Origin: Tindallia magadiensis
GTDB taxonomy: Bacteria; Bacillota; Clostridia; Peptostreptococcales; Tindalliaceae
Direction: 5' to 3'
Assembly: GCF_900113635.1 (NCBI RefSeq)
Contig: NZ_FOQA01000001.1
Location: forward strand, 682,001-746,000
Length of the DNA: 64,000 bases
The notes under the pieces: model-generated
What the model was told of the DNA's origin: nothing
Database searches by the model: none
What the model saw: the letters and a program-made list of their open reading frames with translations, nothing else
Shown: positions 52,040 to 63,524 of the stretch, one piece after another
Numbering within the stretch: the stretch's first letter is position 1
Layout: each line of letters begins with the position of its first letter
Made by a program: the position numbers and the translations under genes

Positions 52040-52597
52040 ATGAACGCTATCGAAATAATGGTAGATGAACATGTAAACATACGAAGAATGCTCGCCGTGC
52101 TTCGAAACTTTTCTTACGAATTAATGAACAATCCAGACACCGATGTGTCCGACGTACCTAAAATGATTGATTTTGTTCGGCAATATGCCGACAAGCATCA
52201 TCATGGAAAAGAAGAGGATTTACTTTTTAACCGCATGGAGGAGAATTTAGGATCTGCCGCCCAAAAACTAGTGCGGCACGGTATGCTGGTGGAGCACGAT
52301 CTAGGTCGGCTGCATATTAAGCTCTTAGAAGAGGCTGTCGAAGATTTTAAGGCAGGTAATGACGAAGCCCGTTTAGATATCATCGGGAATGCCATCGCCT
52401 ATACCCAGCTATTGGATCGACATATCAGTAAAGAAGATGACATGGTCTATCCGTTTGCCTGGAATCACTTTGATAAAGATATGATTCACAAAATCAACGA
52501 AGAATCTAACCAATTTGAAGCAATAGCTGCTCAAGAGGGTACGCAAAACTATTACCTTCGCTTAGTGGAGAATCTCGAAAAAAAATATAGAAAATAA
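52040..52597 (+). CDS. Hemerythrin-domain (HHE) protein
   Basis: This 185-aa helical-bundle protein has diiron ligands typical of hemerythrin-like domains: the His of MVDEHVNIRRML, the His/Glu of HHHGKEEDLLF, the His of EHDLGRLH and the His/Glu of DRHISKEDDMVYP. Proteins of this kind bind oxygen or repair iron-sulfur clusters after nitrosative stress. Its ATG immediately follows the upstream stop, with GCGAGGTGA as ribosome site. A terminator follows 0-30 bases after the stop. Confidence 0.92.
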   Translation: MNAIEIMVDEHVNIRRMLAVLRNFSYELMNNPDTDVSDVPKMIDFVRQYADKHHHGKEEDLLFNRMEENLGSAAQKLVRHGMLVEHDLGRLHIKLLEEAVEDFKAGNDEARLDIIGNAIAYTQLLDRHISKEDDMVYPFAWNHFDKDMIHKINEESNQFEAIAAQEGTQNYYLRLVENLEKKYRK

Positions 52598-52633
52598 AAA
52601 AGGTGCAAGTCGTTGTAAGACTTGCACCTTTTT
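52596..52633. terminator. Bidirectional terminator between hemerythrin and nifJ
   Basis: AAGGTGCAAGTC and GACTTGCACCTT form a perfect 12-bp stem with a 7-base loop. A run lies before and T run after, so it works on both strands for the convergent genes. Confidence 0.88.
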
Positions 52634-52661
52634 CTTTATGTTTTATAGGTTACTGATATTT

Positions 52662-56514
<3,853 letters not shown>

Positions 56515-57105
56515 ATGCATAATCATGGTTTTTGTTCCATTCCATTTTCTTATCAACGCTTAGCAAGTAGATTTTTTCCAGATAACGCAAATGATCATGA
56601 AATGCGTGTGATGCATTATTCTTTATCTATATTCGATGCTATTAAAGAAGAATTTTCAATTGGCCCTAAAGAACGACGTCTACTTTATCTTAGCGCGATT
56701 CTTCATGATATTGGTTATGAAATCAGTGCAAAAAAACATGATTCCCATACATTGTCTATCATAAGAAACGATCCCTTCTTTAATTGCATCCCTCATCCAG
56801 AGCGTTTAATGTTAGCACTAATTGCCGGTGGGCATCGAAAAAAAATCAGCTCTGAAATTCATCTATTAAGCAAAACGGATCAACTCATCGTAAATCGTTT
56901 AGCCGCTATTCTTCGCATTGCCGATGCGATTGATTACCCCCGAGATAGAGAGCTTCGCATCACTCATATTCAATTACATTCTTATTTTTTGGAAATACAT
57001 TTTTCCACGACAGTCTTTGATGCGGTTCGAACACGTATTGAGAAAAAATCTTCTTTGTTTGAAAAAACATTCGACCGTCCCCTCAAACTCTCCGAAAGTG
57101 TTTAG
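56515..57105 (+). CDS. HD-domain protein resembling the C-terminal part of Ppx/GppA
   Basis: This 196-aa protein has an HD phosphohydrolase-type core: HEMRVMHYSLSIFDAI, LSAILHDIGYEISAKKHDSHTL, LIAGGHRKKIS, and VNRLAAILRIADAIDYPRD. This resembles the C-terminal helical domain of exopolyphosphatase/GppA enzymes, but the N-terminal ASKHA ATPase part is absent and the reading begins directly at this domain. It is therefore a stand-alone HD protein or a remnant; intact motifs favour function. The ribosome site is GAGAGGTG. It may hydrolyse a nucleotide or polyphosphate-type substrate. Confidence 0.78.
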   Translation: MHNHGFCSIPFSYQRLASRFFPDNANDHEMRVMHYSLSIFDAIKEEFSIGPKERRLLYLSAILHDIGYEISAKKHDSHTLSIIRNDPFFNCIPHPERLMLALIAGGHRKKISSEIHLLSKTDQLIVNRLAAILRIADAIDYPRDRELRITHIQLHSYFLEIHFSTTVFDAVRTRIEKKSSLFEKTFDRPLKLSESV

Positions 57106-57140
57106 ACTTTTCGGTCTATATGTCTATTTCCCGTATCGAT

Positions 57141-57169
57141 TGGACATCTGTATCTTTTTCTGATATCAT
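57141..57169 (+). promoter_or_regulatory. Sigma-A promoter of the parvulin gene
   Basis: TGGACA (57141-57146), 17-base spacer and TATCAT (57164-57169) lie ~33 bases before the start codon. Confidence 0.6.
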
Positions 57170-57201
57170 GACGACAAACCCATTAATAAAGGAGCGATCC
57201 C

Positions 57202-57948
57202 ATGGATCAGAAACAAGTATTAGCTATTGTAGAAGGTAGAGAAATTACTCAAGAAGATCTTGAGCTTGTTATTCAAAGCCTCAATCCTCAGCAAGCAAAC
57301 CAGTTTCAAACAGAAGAAGGAAAAAAACGATTATTACAGGAACTGGTAAACCAGGAATTGATTTACCTAGACGCTGTTGAAAATGGAGTAGAATCAAACC
57401 TGGATTATCAAAGAGCTTTAAAGAAAATGAAAGACAATTTTTTGAAACAATATGCGATGAATGCTATGTTCCAAAAAGCCGAAGTCTCCGAAGAGGAAAT
57501 CGAACAGTTTTACAAGGATCATCCAGAGCAATTTCAGCAACCTGCTCAAACAAAAGCAAGTCATATTTTAGTTGATGATGAGGATGCGGCCATTAAGATA
57601 AAGCAAGAACTTGATGAAGGTGCTTCATTTGAAGAAAAGGCAAAAGAAGCTTCCGGTTGCCCATCTAGTCAAAAGGGTGGAGATCTTGGATATTTTCCTA
57701 AAGGAAAAATGGTTCCTGAGTTCGAAGAGGCTGCAATGGAACTAAATCCTGGCGAAATAAGTGAACCGGTTAAAACTCAGTTCGGATTCCATATTATTAA
57801 AGTGGTTGACCGAAAAGAAGGCAGCACCAGCAAGTTAGAAGATGTTAAAGATCAGTTGCAACAACATCTAGCTGCTCAAAAACAACAATCTATTTATTTA
57901 GAAACAGTGAATAGCCTAAAAGACAAGTATTCAGTGGAAATAAAATAA
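57202..57948 (+). CDS. Parvulin-type peptidylprolyl isomerase, no signal peptide
   Basis: This 248-aa protein has a SurA/PrsA-like N-terminal helical region (ITQEDLELVIQSL, LVNQELIYLDAVENGV) and a PpiC domain at ~115-210 (TKASHILVDDEDAA, GCPSSQKGGDLGYFPKGKMVPEF, FGFHIIKVVDRK). It catalyses cis/trans isomerisation at prolines. Unlike PrsA it has no signal peptide or lipobox, so it should act in the cytoplasm. The ribosome site is AAAGGAG. A strong terminator follows. The family is common in Clostridia. Confidence 0.92.
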   Translation: MDQKQVLAIVEGREITQEDLELVIQSLNPQQANQFQTEEGKKRLLQELVNQELIYLDAVENGVESNLDYQRALKKMKDNFLKQYAMNAMFQKAEVSEEEIEQFYKDHPEQFQQPAQTKASHILVDDEDAAIKIKQELDEGASFEEKAKEASGCPSSQKGGDLGYFPKGKMVPEFEEAAMELNPGEISEPVKTQFGFHIIKVVDRKEGSTSKLEDVKDQLQQHLAAQKQQSIYLETVNSLKDKYSVEIK

Positions 57949-57960
57949 TTTTCTAAACCT

Positions 57961-57996
57961 AAGAACCTCTCTTCTTGTTCAAGAGAGGTTCTTTTT
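57961..57996 (+). terminator. Terminator of the parvulin gene
   Basis: AAGAACCTCTC (57961-57971) pairs with GAGAGGTTCTT (57983-57993) and a T run follows. It overlaps the last codon of the convergent selenoprotein gene. Confidence 0.85.
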
Positions 57997-58378
57997 AATA
58001 AGCGATATCTACTCCATCAATGGTTATTTCATAAGTAAAAAAGAATTTTCTCAGGTCCATCTGAACCGTATTTCTCTTAAATTTAATTTCTTTATCGATA
58101 TATACAGTAATGGTATCTATCGGGTAAGCTTTATATTTCTCTTCATTTTTAGGTTTTTCTTCCTTCACCGAAGGCAAGTTAGGACCTAATCAACAACGTT
58201 TGATTTCGACTTGATCAACCGTCAAATTTTCAATCGATTTTTTGATCAAATATTTTTTCAGCTTCTCTGTCATCAGAATGTTCACAACCCCACTCCTTCC
58301 ATGTTCTCCTTGGTACAGCTCTTCATCTATTATTTTCCGTCTCTCCCTGTCAAGCATTTCTATAAACAGTTTTTTCAA
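57995..58378 (-). CDS. Probable selenoprotein with Cys-Sec motif (in-frame TGA at 58190-58192)
   Basis: Two short readings (58190-58378 and 57995-58177) are in the same frame and are separated only by one TGA and four sense codons. Read through as selenocysteine they give one 127-aa protein with ...VEIKRC-Sec-LGPNLPSV at residues ~57-71. The N- and C-terminal parts both look coding and resemble a small HesB-like fold. There is no ribosome site before the second part. A hairpin fitting a bacterial SECIS lies 11 bases after the TGA. I recall a Clostridia family described as CC/Se motif (seleno)protein, whose CC or C-Sec motif fits. The start is TTG 58378, overlapping the upstream stop (TTGA), or ATG 58357; neither has a strong ribosome site. 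Function is unknown, probably redox. Confidence 0.72.
58159..58178 (-). promoter_or_regulatory. Candidate bacterial SECIS element
   Basis: On the minus strand CTTG-CCTTC, loop GGT, GAAGG-AAG forms an 8-bp stem with one bulged G. The loop begins with G and starts 20 bases after the TGA, within the ~16-37 base window known for bacterial SECIS hairpins. It would direct SelB-dependent selenocysteine insertion. Confidence 0.6.
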
Positions 58379-59979
58379 CTTTCGGATAAATAATACCTTT
58401 CTAAAACCGCTTCTGCCGATCGAATTCCATCAGCCGCCGCCGACATAATTCCTCCTGCAAAGCCACAGCCTTCACCGGTTGGGTATAATCCTTTAACGTC
58501 ACTTTCCATTCTTTCGTTTCTTTTGATGCGAAGGGGCGATGAACTCCTCGTTTCTACTCCGGTTAATAGGGCATCCTTCAATGCAAATCCCTTCATCTTC
58601 TGATCCCATTTTTTCAACGCTTCTCTTAACACCTCTGTAACGTAAGGTGGTAAACAGCTTGTCAGTTCTGTTGGCGTTACTCCCGGTCGATAGGTTGAAA
58701 GAACACTTCCCAGTTCCCACGATGGTCGGGAAGCCAAAAAATCTTCTACTCGTTGAACAGGTGCATGGTAATTTTCTCCACCAAGCTTAAAAGCTTCTTG
58801 TTCCCACTTTCGTTGAAATCTCATGCCAGCTAGGGGATCGTCTCCTTCAAAGTCCTTAGGTGTAACAGATACCAACAATGCACTATTCGCATTTTTACCT
58901 TTTCTGCCATAGGCGCTCATGCCGTTCGTTACCACCGATCCCGCCTCAGAAGCTGATGCAACCACCATTCCACCAGGACACATGCAAAAGGTGTATGCAC
59001 CTCTTCCCATCGGGTGATGCCAGGACAGTCTATAATCGGCAGCTCCTAGTATATGAGCATTTTTATCTGTACCGTATTGAATCAGATTGATTTGCTTTTG
59101 AGGATGTTCAATACGTACCCCTAAAGAAAACGCTTTTGTTTCCATCGGTACACCTGACTGATAAAAAGATTCAAACAAATCTCTGGCACTATGTCCCATA
59201 GCGGCAATGACAATTGAGGTTTCAAGATGCCCTTTGTTTTCTATTGCCACTCCTTTGATTTCTCCTTTTTCTATTTGAAGCTCTGTTACTTTATGTCCAT
59301 AAAGTACCTGGCCTCCTTCTCGAATAATTGATTTCCGAATTTCAGCCACTACATTTCTTAATTTATCTGTTCCAATATGCGGCTTACTGTCGTATAGAAT
59401 TTCTTCCGGAGCACCATGTTCCTTAAGTTTTTTAAGAACATACCGACATCTAGGATCCTTGATCCTTGTCGTTAGTTTTCCATCGGAGAAAGTTCCGGCT
59501 CCTCCTTCTCCAAATTGAACATTGGATTCTGGGTTTAGTTTTCCATTTTTCCAAAAATCGTAAACATCCTTTACCCTTTGTTCTACTTTTTCTCCCCGCT
59601 CCAGCAAAATAGGTCGGTATCCTTTTTCCGCCAAATAAAGGCCACAAAAAAGACCTGCAGGGCCTGTACCGATAATAACAGGTGGTTTTTCTAATTTTAA
59701 GTTCCCTTTGTTTACATTGGCTTCTACTGGCAACTCTTCTGGCACTAAAGCAATGTTTTTATTACGTTTACAGCGATTTAATACTGACTTCTCATCTTTT
59801 ACCTGTACATCAATAATATACACAAACATAATGTTTTCTTTTCTTCTTGCATCAATAGAACGCTTATATACTCGATAGTCTAGAATTTCTTTCTTCTCTA
59901 TTTTTAACTGTTCCATAATGGCTTTCATTAGGTTTTGATTTTGATTTGCAGAAATTTTCAGTTCGCGTATACGAATCAT
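58375..59979 (-). CDS. FAD-dependent dehydrogenase, COG2509 family
   Basis: This 534-aa oxidoreductase has an N-terminal ~90-residue domain with a basic, ferredoxin-fold look. A FAD motif follows (PVIIGTGPAGLFCGLYLAEKG near 100-120), then FGEGGAGTFSDGKLTTRI, FCMCPGGMVVASASE, and the C-terminal YPTGEGCGFAGGIMSAAADG. I recognise the uncharacterised COG2509 family. The substrate and electron partner are unknown. Its stop overlaps the start of the probable selenoprotein (TTGA), so the two are translationally coupled and may function together. Confidence 0.88.
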   Translation of the reverse strand: MIRIRELKISANQNQNLMKAIMEQLKIEKKEILDYRVYKRSIDARRKENIMFVYIIDVQVKDEKSVLNRCKRNKNIALVPEELPVEANVNKGNLKLEKPPVIIGTGPAGLFCGLYLAEKGYRPILLERGEKVEQRVKDVYDFWKNGKLNPESNVQFGEGGAGTFSDGKLTTRIKDPRCRYVLKKLKEHGAPEEILYDSKPHIGTDKLRNVVAEIRKSIIREGGQVLYGHKVTELQIEKGEIKGVAIENKGHLETSIVIAAMGHSARDLFESFYQSGVPMETKAFSLGVRIEHPQKQINLIQYGTDKNAHILGAADYRLSWHHPMGRGAYTFCMCPGGMVVASASEAGSVVTNGMSAYGRKGKNANSALLVSVTPKDFEGDDPLAGMRFQRKWEQEAFKLGGENYHAPVQRVEDFLASRPSWELGSVLSTYRPGVTPTELTSCLPPYVTEVLREALKKWDQKMKGFALKDALLTGVETRSSSPLRIKRNERMESDVKGLYPTGEGCGFAGGIMSAAADGIRSAEAVLERYYLSES

Positions 59980-60013
59980 TGATTCACCTCTTTACTTTTT
60001 CAACAAATATCTA

Positions 60014-61252
60014 TTAGGCTGATGCTGAACTTCGGCCTGCTATGATTCCTGTGCACCAGGCCCAATGAAGGTTATAGCCGCCACAATCACCGTCTATATC
60101 CATGACTTCTCCCGCCAGATAAAGCCCCTTTACAAGCTTAGATTCCAGCGTGTCTGTCCTTATTTCAGTAGTATCTATTCCACCGGCCGTTACTTGAGCA
60201 TGCTGCCAGGAAAGAGTTCCCTTCACCGGTATGATCCAGTTTGATAAAAGGTTAATCAACTGTTTGAGTTGTATGTCCGTTACTTCCGAAACCAAGCAGT
60301 TGGTTTTTATAATACCCGATTCTTTTAGAATAACCGGAATCATTTTTTTATGTAGCAACCCTACAAGAGAAAAGTCTGCCGGCTTCTCTTGAGAGCTTCG
60401 CATTCTCATATAAACTTCCGCACACAATTCATCCCGACTCCACTCAGGAAAAAGCGTTATGTTTATATTGCAGTCTTCTTCTTTTTCCGATGCCAGTCTT
60501 CCTAATTGTAAAGCTGGAGGGCCTGATATCCCATATTCTGTAAAAAGGATTTCTCCTTCTTCTCTTCTCAGTATTTTCTCTTGCTGAGTAATAGAAACAG
60601 CACCTTGCCATTTAACTCCATTTAAAGCCTTTAACCAAGGAGCTTTTAGCTTGAGTTGAACAATCGCTGGTAATGGTTTGATGAGTCGATGACCTAGTTG
60701 AGTTGCTAATTGATACCCGCTTCCATCAGCTCCAAATTTACTGCCAGCTTTCCCTCCAGTCGCTAAAATCACCTTGTTGGCTTCTATGGTTTCTTTTATT
60801 TCTTCTCCCTCTAATGTAACCATAAACCTATTTTCTTTTTTCTTAATACAGACTACTTTCGTTTCTGTTTTAATTTCTACGCCCAATCGTTCCATTTCAT
60901 ACCTTAGAACATCCAAAACAGAAGACCCTTGATCAGAGTATGGATATATTTTTCCCTCTTCCTCTACTTTATGTTTTATACCCAAATAGGAAAATATGGA
61001 TAATACTTCTTCTAACGTCACTTTCTTTAAAACTGATTCAGCTAACATCAAATTCTTCCCATGATAATAAGGTGGTGATGAATTTATATTGCTAAAATTA
61101 CATCGACCATTCCCTGTTGCCAATAGTTTTTTCCCTGCTCTTTTTTCTTTTTCTATCACCATTACATCTGCACCACATCGTGCAGCCTCAATAGCTGCCA
61201 TCATACCAGAAGCTCCAGCTCCTATAATGATAATCCGTTTCCTTTGATGCAC
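60014..61252 (-). CDS. BaiN/HI0933-family NAD(P)/FAD-dependent oxidoreductase
   Basis: This 412-aa flavoprotein of the HI0933/YhiN family has the N-terminal FAD motif IIIGAGASGMMAAIEAA, the family marker KKLLATGNGRCNFSN, VILATGGKAG in the middle, and the C-terminal VTAGGIDTTEI and GLYLAGEVMDIDGDCGGYNL. Some members reduce unsaturated bile-acid or other enone substrates, but most are uncharacterised. It lies 34 bases upstream of the COG2509 gene on the same strand, forming a probable flavoprotein operon. Confidence 0.92.
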   Translation of the reverse strand: MHQRKRIIIIGAGASGMMAAIEAARCGADVMVIEKEKRAGKKLLATGNGRCNFSNINSSPPYYHGKNLMLAESVLKKVTLEEVLSIFSYLGIKHKVEEEGKIYPYSDQGSSVLDVLRYEMERLGVEIKTETKVVCIKKKENRFMVTLEGEEIKETIEANKVILATGGKAGSKFGADGSGYQLATQLGHRLIKPLPAIVQLKLKAPWLKALNGVKWQGAVSITQQEKILRREEGEILFTEYGISGPPALQLGRLASEKEEDCNINITLFPEWSRDELCAEVYMRMRSSQEKPADFSLVGLLHKKMIPVILKESGIIKTNCLVSEVTDIQLKQLINLLSNWIIPVKGTLSWQHAQVTAGGIDTTEIRTDTLESKLVKGLYLAGEVMDIDGDCGGYNLHWAWCTGIIAGRSSASA

Positions 61253-61417
61253 TCTTCATCTTCCTTTCCACTATTTTTCATATGCAAATAGTGTTGTATC
61301 CTTAAAGCTTTTTGAAATTTCTTCTTTTAACAGCATCTCTTTATGCTTATTATTCCCCACTACATCTATGATGATTTATTATAGCATACCATTCACTTAC
61401 ATTCTTTTTCAAAGTGA

Positions 61418-61954
61418 TCATCCATTACTATGACCATGTTTTTTCGCCTTATCTTCTGGTCTAATAATTCTAGCCGGTACACCAACAGCCGTACATCCTT
61501 TCGGCACATTTTTTACAACAACCGCATTAGCACCAATTTTTGATCCTTCTTCCAGTGTAATAGGTCCAAGTATTTTTGCTCCAGCACCAATGATAACATT
61601 ATTTTCTACCGTTGGATGCCTTTTTCCTTTATCTTTTCCTGTACCACCCAAGGTTACTCCGTGAAATAAAGTTACATCATCACCAACTTCTGCTGTTTCA
61701 CCAATGACAATTCCCATTCCATGATCAATAAAAAGTCTTTTTCCTATTGTTGCACCTGGGTGAATTTCGATCCCTGTCAAAAATCGTCCCATAGTTGACA
61801 CTATACGGCCTAGTAAAATAAACCGAGAACGATACAATGCATTGGCGATACGATGCAAGCATATGGCATGCACTCCTGGATAATTCGCAATCATATCTAA
61901 TCTGTTTCTTGCTGCCGGATCCTTTTCCTTTACCACATCAAAATAAGATGCCAT
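61418..61954 (-). CDS. cysE: Serine O-acetyltransferase
   Basis: This 178-aa short-form enzyme makes O-acetylserine from serine and acetyl-CoA for cysteine synthesis. Motifs are [33 protein letters not shown]-region hexapeptide repeats (seen as [41 protein letters not shown]). They form the left-handed beta helix with the catalytic His in DHGMG. It lacks the long N-terminal domain of the E. coli protein, as is usual in Firmicutes. The start ATG 61954 follows AGGAGG by 6 bases. A consensus promoter lies upstream. Confidence 0.96.
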   Translation of the reverse strand: MASYFDVVKEKDPAARNRLDMIANYPGVHAICLHRIANALYRSRFILLGRIVSTMGRFLTGIEIHPGATIGKRLFIDHGMGIVIGETAEVGDDVTLFHGVTLGGTGKDKGKRHPTVENNVIIGAGAKILGPITLEEGSKIGANAVVVKNVPKGCTAVGVPARIIRPEDKAKKHGHSNG

Positions 61955-62003
61955 GCTCATCCTCCTTTTATACTATACTAATTCACTCGGAATAGTAATG
62001 TAT

Positions 62004-62032
62004 ATTGTACGCTTTACAGAATAATATGTCAA
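62004..62032 (-). promoter_or_regulatory. Sigma-A promoter of cysE
   Basis: On the minus strand TTGACA (62027-62032), a 17-base spacer and TACAAT (62004-62009) lie ~50 bases before cysE. I saw no T-box or SAM riboswitch in the short leader. Confidence 0.78.
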
Positions 62033-62099
62033 CAAAATCAGCCCTTTTCTTTTCTTGAAATCATGTCTATAATGGAATATAAGGTTAGGAGGACATACA

Positions 62100-63479
62100 A
62101 TGAACACACATCATAAAAGCCAACGTTTAGGAACTGAAGCAATTTTGCCCTTATTGTTTCGTTTATCAATCCCCGGTATGGTCTCTATGTCTGTGCAAGC
62201 TTTATATAATGTGGTGGACAGCCTTTTTGTAGCCAGGGTCAGCGAAAATGCTTTAACAGCATTGGCCATTGCTTTTCCTGTTCATATTTTTATCATCGCC
62301 TTATCAACAGGAACAGGTATTGGTACTAGTGCCCTTATTTCAAGAATGCTTGGTAAGGACAATCGTCAAGGGGCTTTCCTTGTGGCTCAGCATGTCATTA
62401 CGGCTGGGCTTGTTTACGGAGTTCTATCTGGCTTAGCGGGCATCTTTCTTTCAGAGTCTATTGTATCTATTTTTACAAATGATCCTGAGGTATTGGTTCA
62501 AGGAACTCAGTATGTCCGCATTCTTCTTTTAGGCTCTGTCTTTCTCTATGTTTCGATTATTGCCAGTGATATTATGAGAGGCCAGGGAAATACGTTTGTA
62601 CCAATGTTAGCCTTAATGATCGGTGCCATTACAAACATTGTTTTGGATCCCTTTATGATTTTTGGTATTGGTATTTTCCCCAGATTAGAGGTTCTTGGCG
62701 CTGCTTTGGCTACCGTCATTTCTAAAGCTATCAGTTGCTTGTTTATTTTAGTTATTTTGTATGGCGGCAATAATGAAATTAAGCCTCGTCTCGAAGGTTT
62801 TTCTTTTGACTTTCGTATTCTAGCTGAGGTGTATAAAATTGGGCTTCCAAATATGGTTATGCAGGTAATGACCTCTTTTATGATCGGCATCCTAAACAGC
62901 ATTGTTGGTGCTTATTCCGAAGTTGCTATCGCTGTCAATGGGGTGTATTTTCGATTACAATCTTTTGCAATTATGCCCGTTTTTGGATTAACTCAAGCTT
63001 ATATTCCTATTATTGGTTATAATTATGGGGCTGGAAACACAGAGAGAATGAAAAAAACAGTTCTTTATGCTTTAATGGCAGGATTTCTTATCACAGGTGC
63101 CGGCTCACTATTATTTCGCTTTTTTCCAGTTCAGCTAATGAGTCTTTTTAATCCTGGTGAAGAAATGTTGGAAATCGGAGTACACACTCTCCAAACCATT
63201 TCCATCGGCTTATTTGTAGTTGGTCCCGCTATTGTTGGCGCTACCACTTTTCAAGCAATCGGCAAGGGACTCCCCGCACTGGCCTTATCTTTTCTGCGCC
63301 AAATGATTCTATTAATTCCTCTGGCGTACTTATTTGGCCATTTATGGGGTCTTTATGCTGTATGGTATGCATTTCCTGCTTCCGAATTTATTGCTTTTGT
63401 TATTATGATTCTATGGTTGGGTAATAAGCTAAAGAAAGTTTTCAAAGAAATGGAAGCACAGCAGGCTGCCCCACTCTGA
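62100..63479 (+). CDS. MATE family efflux transporter
   Basis: This 459-aa membrane protein has 12 predicted segments in two repeats of the MATE (NorM/DinF/MepA) type. It includes LFRLSIPGMVSMSVQALYNVVDSLFVAR near the N-terminus (SIPGMVSMSVQALYNVVDS), GTGIGTSALISRMLGKDN, ASDIMRGQGNTFVPML and GLTQAYIPIIGYNYGAGN. It would export cationic compounds using Na+ or H+. The ribosome site is TTAGGAGG. No regulator is adjacent. The substrate is unknown. Confidence 0.94.
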   Translation: MNTHHKSQRLGTEAILPLLFRLSIPGMVSMSVQALYNVVDSLFVARVSENALTALAIAFPVHIFIIALSTGTGIGTSALISRMLGKDNRQGAFLVAQHVITAGLVYGVLSGLAGIFLSESIVSIFTNDPEVLVQGTQYVRILLLGSVFLYVSIIASDIMRGQGNTFVPMLALMIGAITNIVLDPFMIFGIGIFPRLEVLGAALATVISKAISCLFILVILYGGNNEIKPRLEGFSFDFRILAEVYKIGLPNMVMQVMTSFMIGILNSIVGAYSEVAIAVNGVYFRLQSFAIMPVFGLTQAYIPIIGYNYGAGNTERMKKTVLYALMAGFLITGAGSLLFRFFPVQLMSLFNPGEEMLEIGVHTLQTISIGLFVVGPAIVGATTFQAIGKGLPALALSFLRQMILLIPLAYLFGHLWGLYAVWYAFPASEFIAFVIMILWLGNKLKKVFKEMEAQQAAPL

Positions 63480-63524
63480 TGTGCAACGTGTTTTTAATAT
63501 CACAGAATACTGGAGGTTTCTAGA

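Noticed and set aside
57995-58177. Independent 60-aa gene starting at TTG 58177
   Set aside because: It has no ribosome site and is in frame with the preceding reading through one TGA, so it is treated as the second half of a selenoprotein gene.
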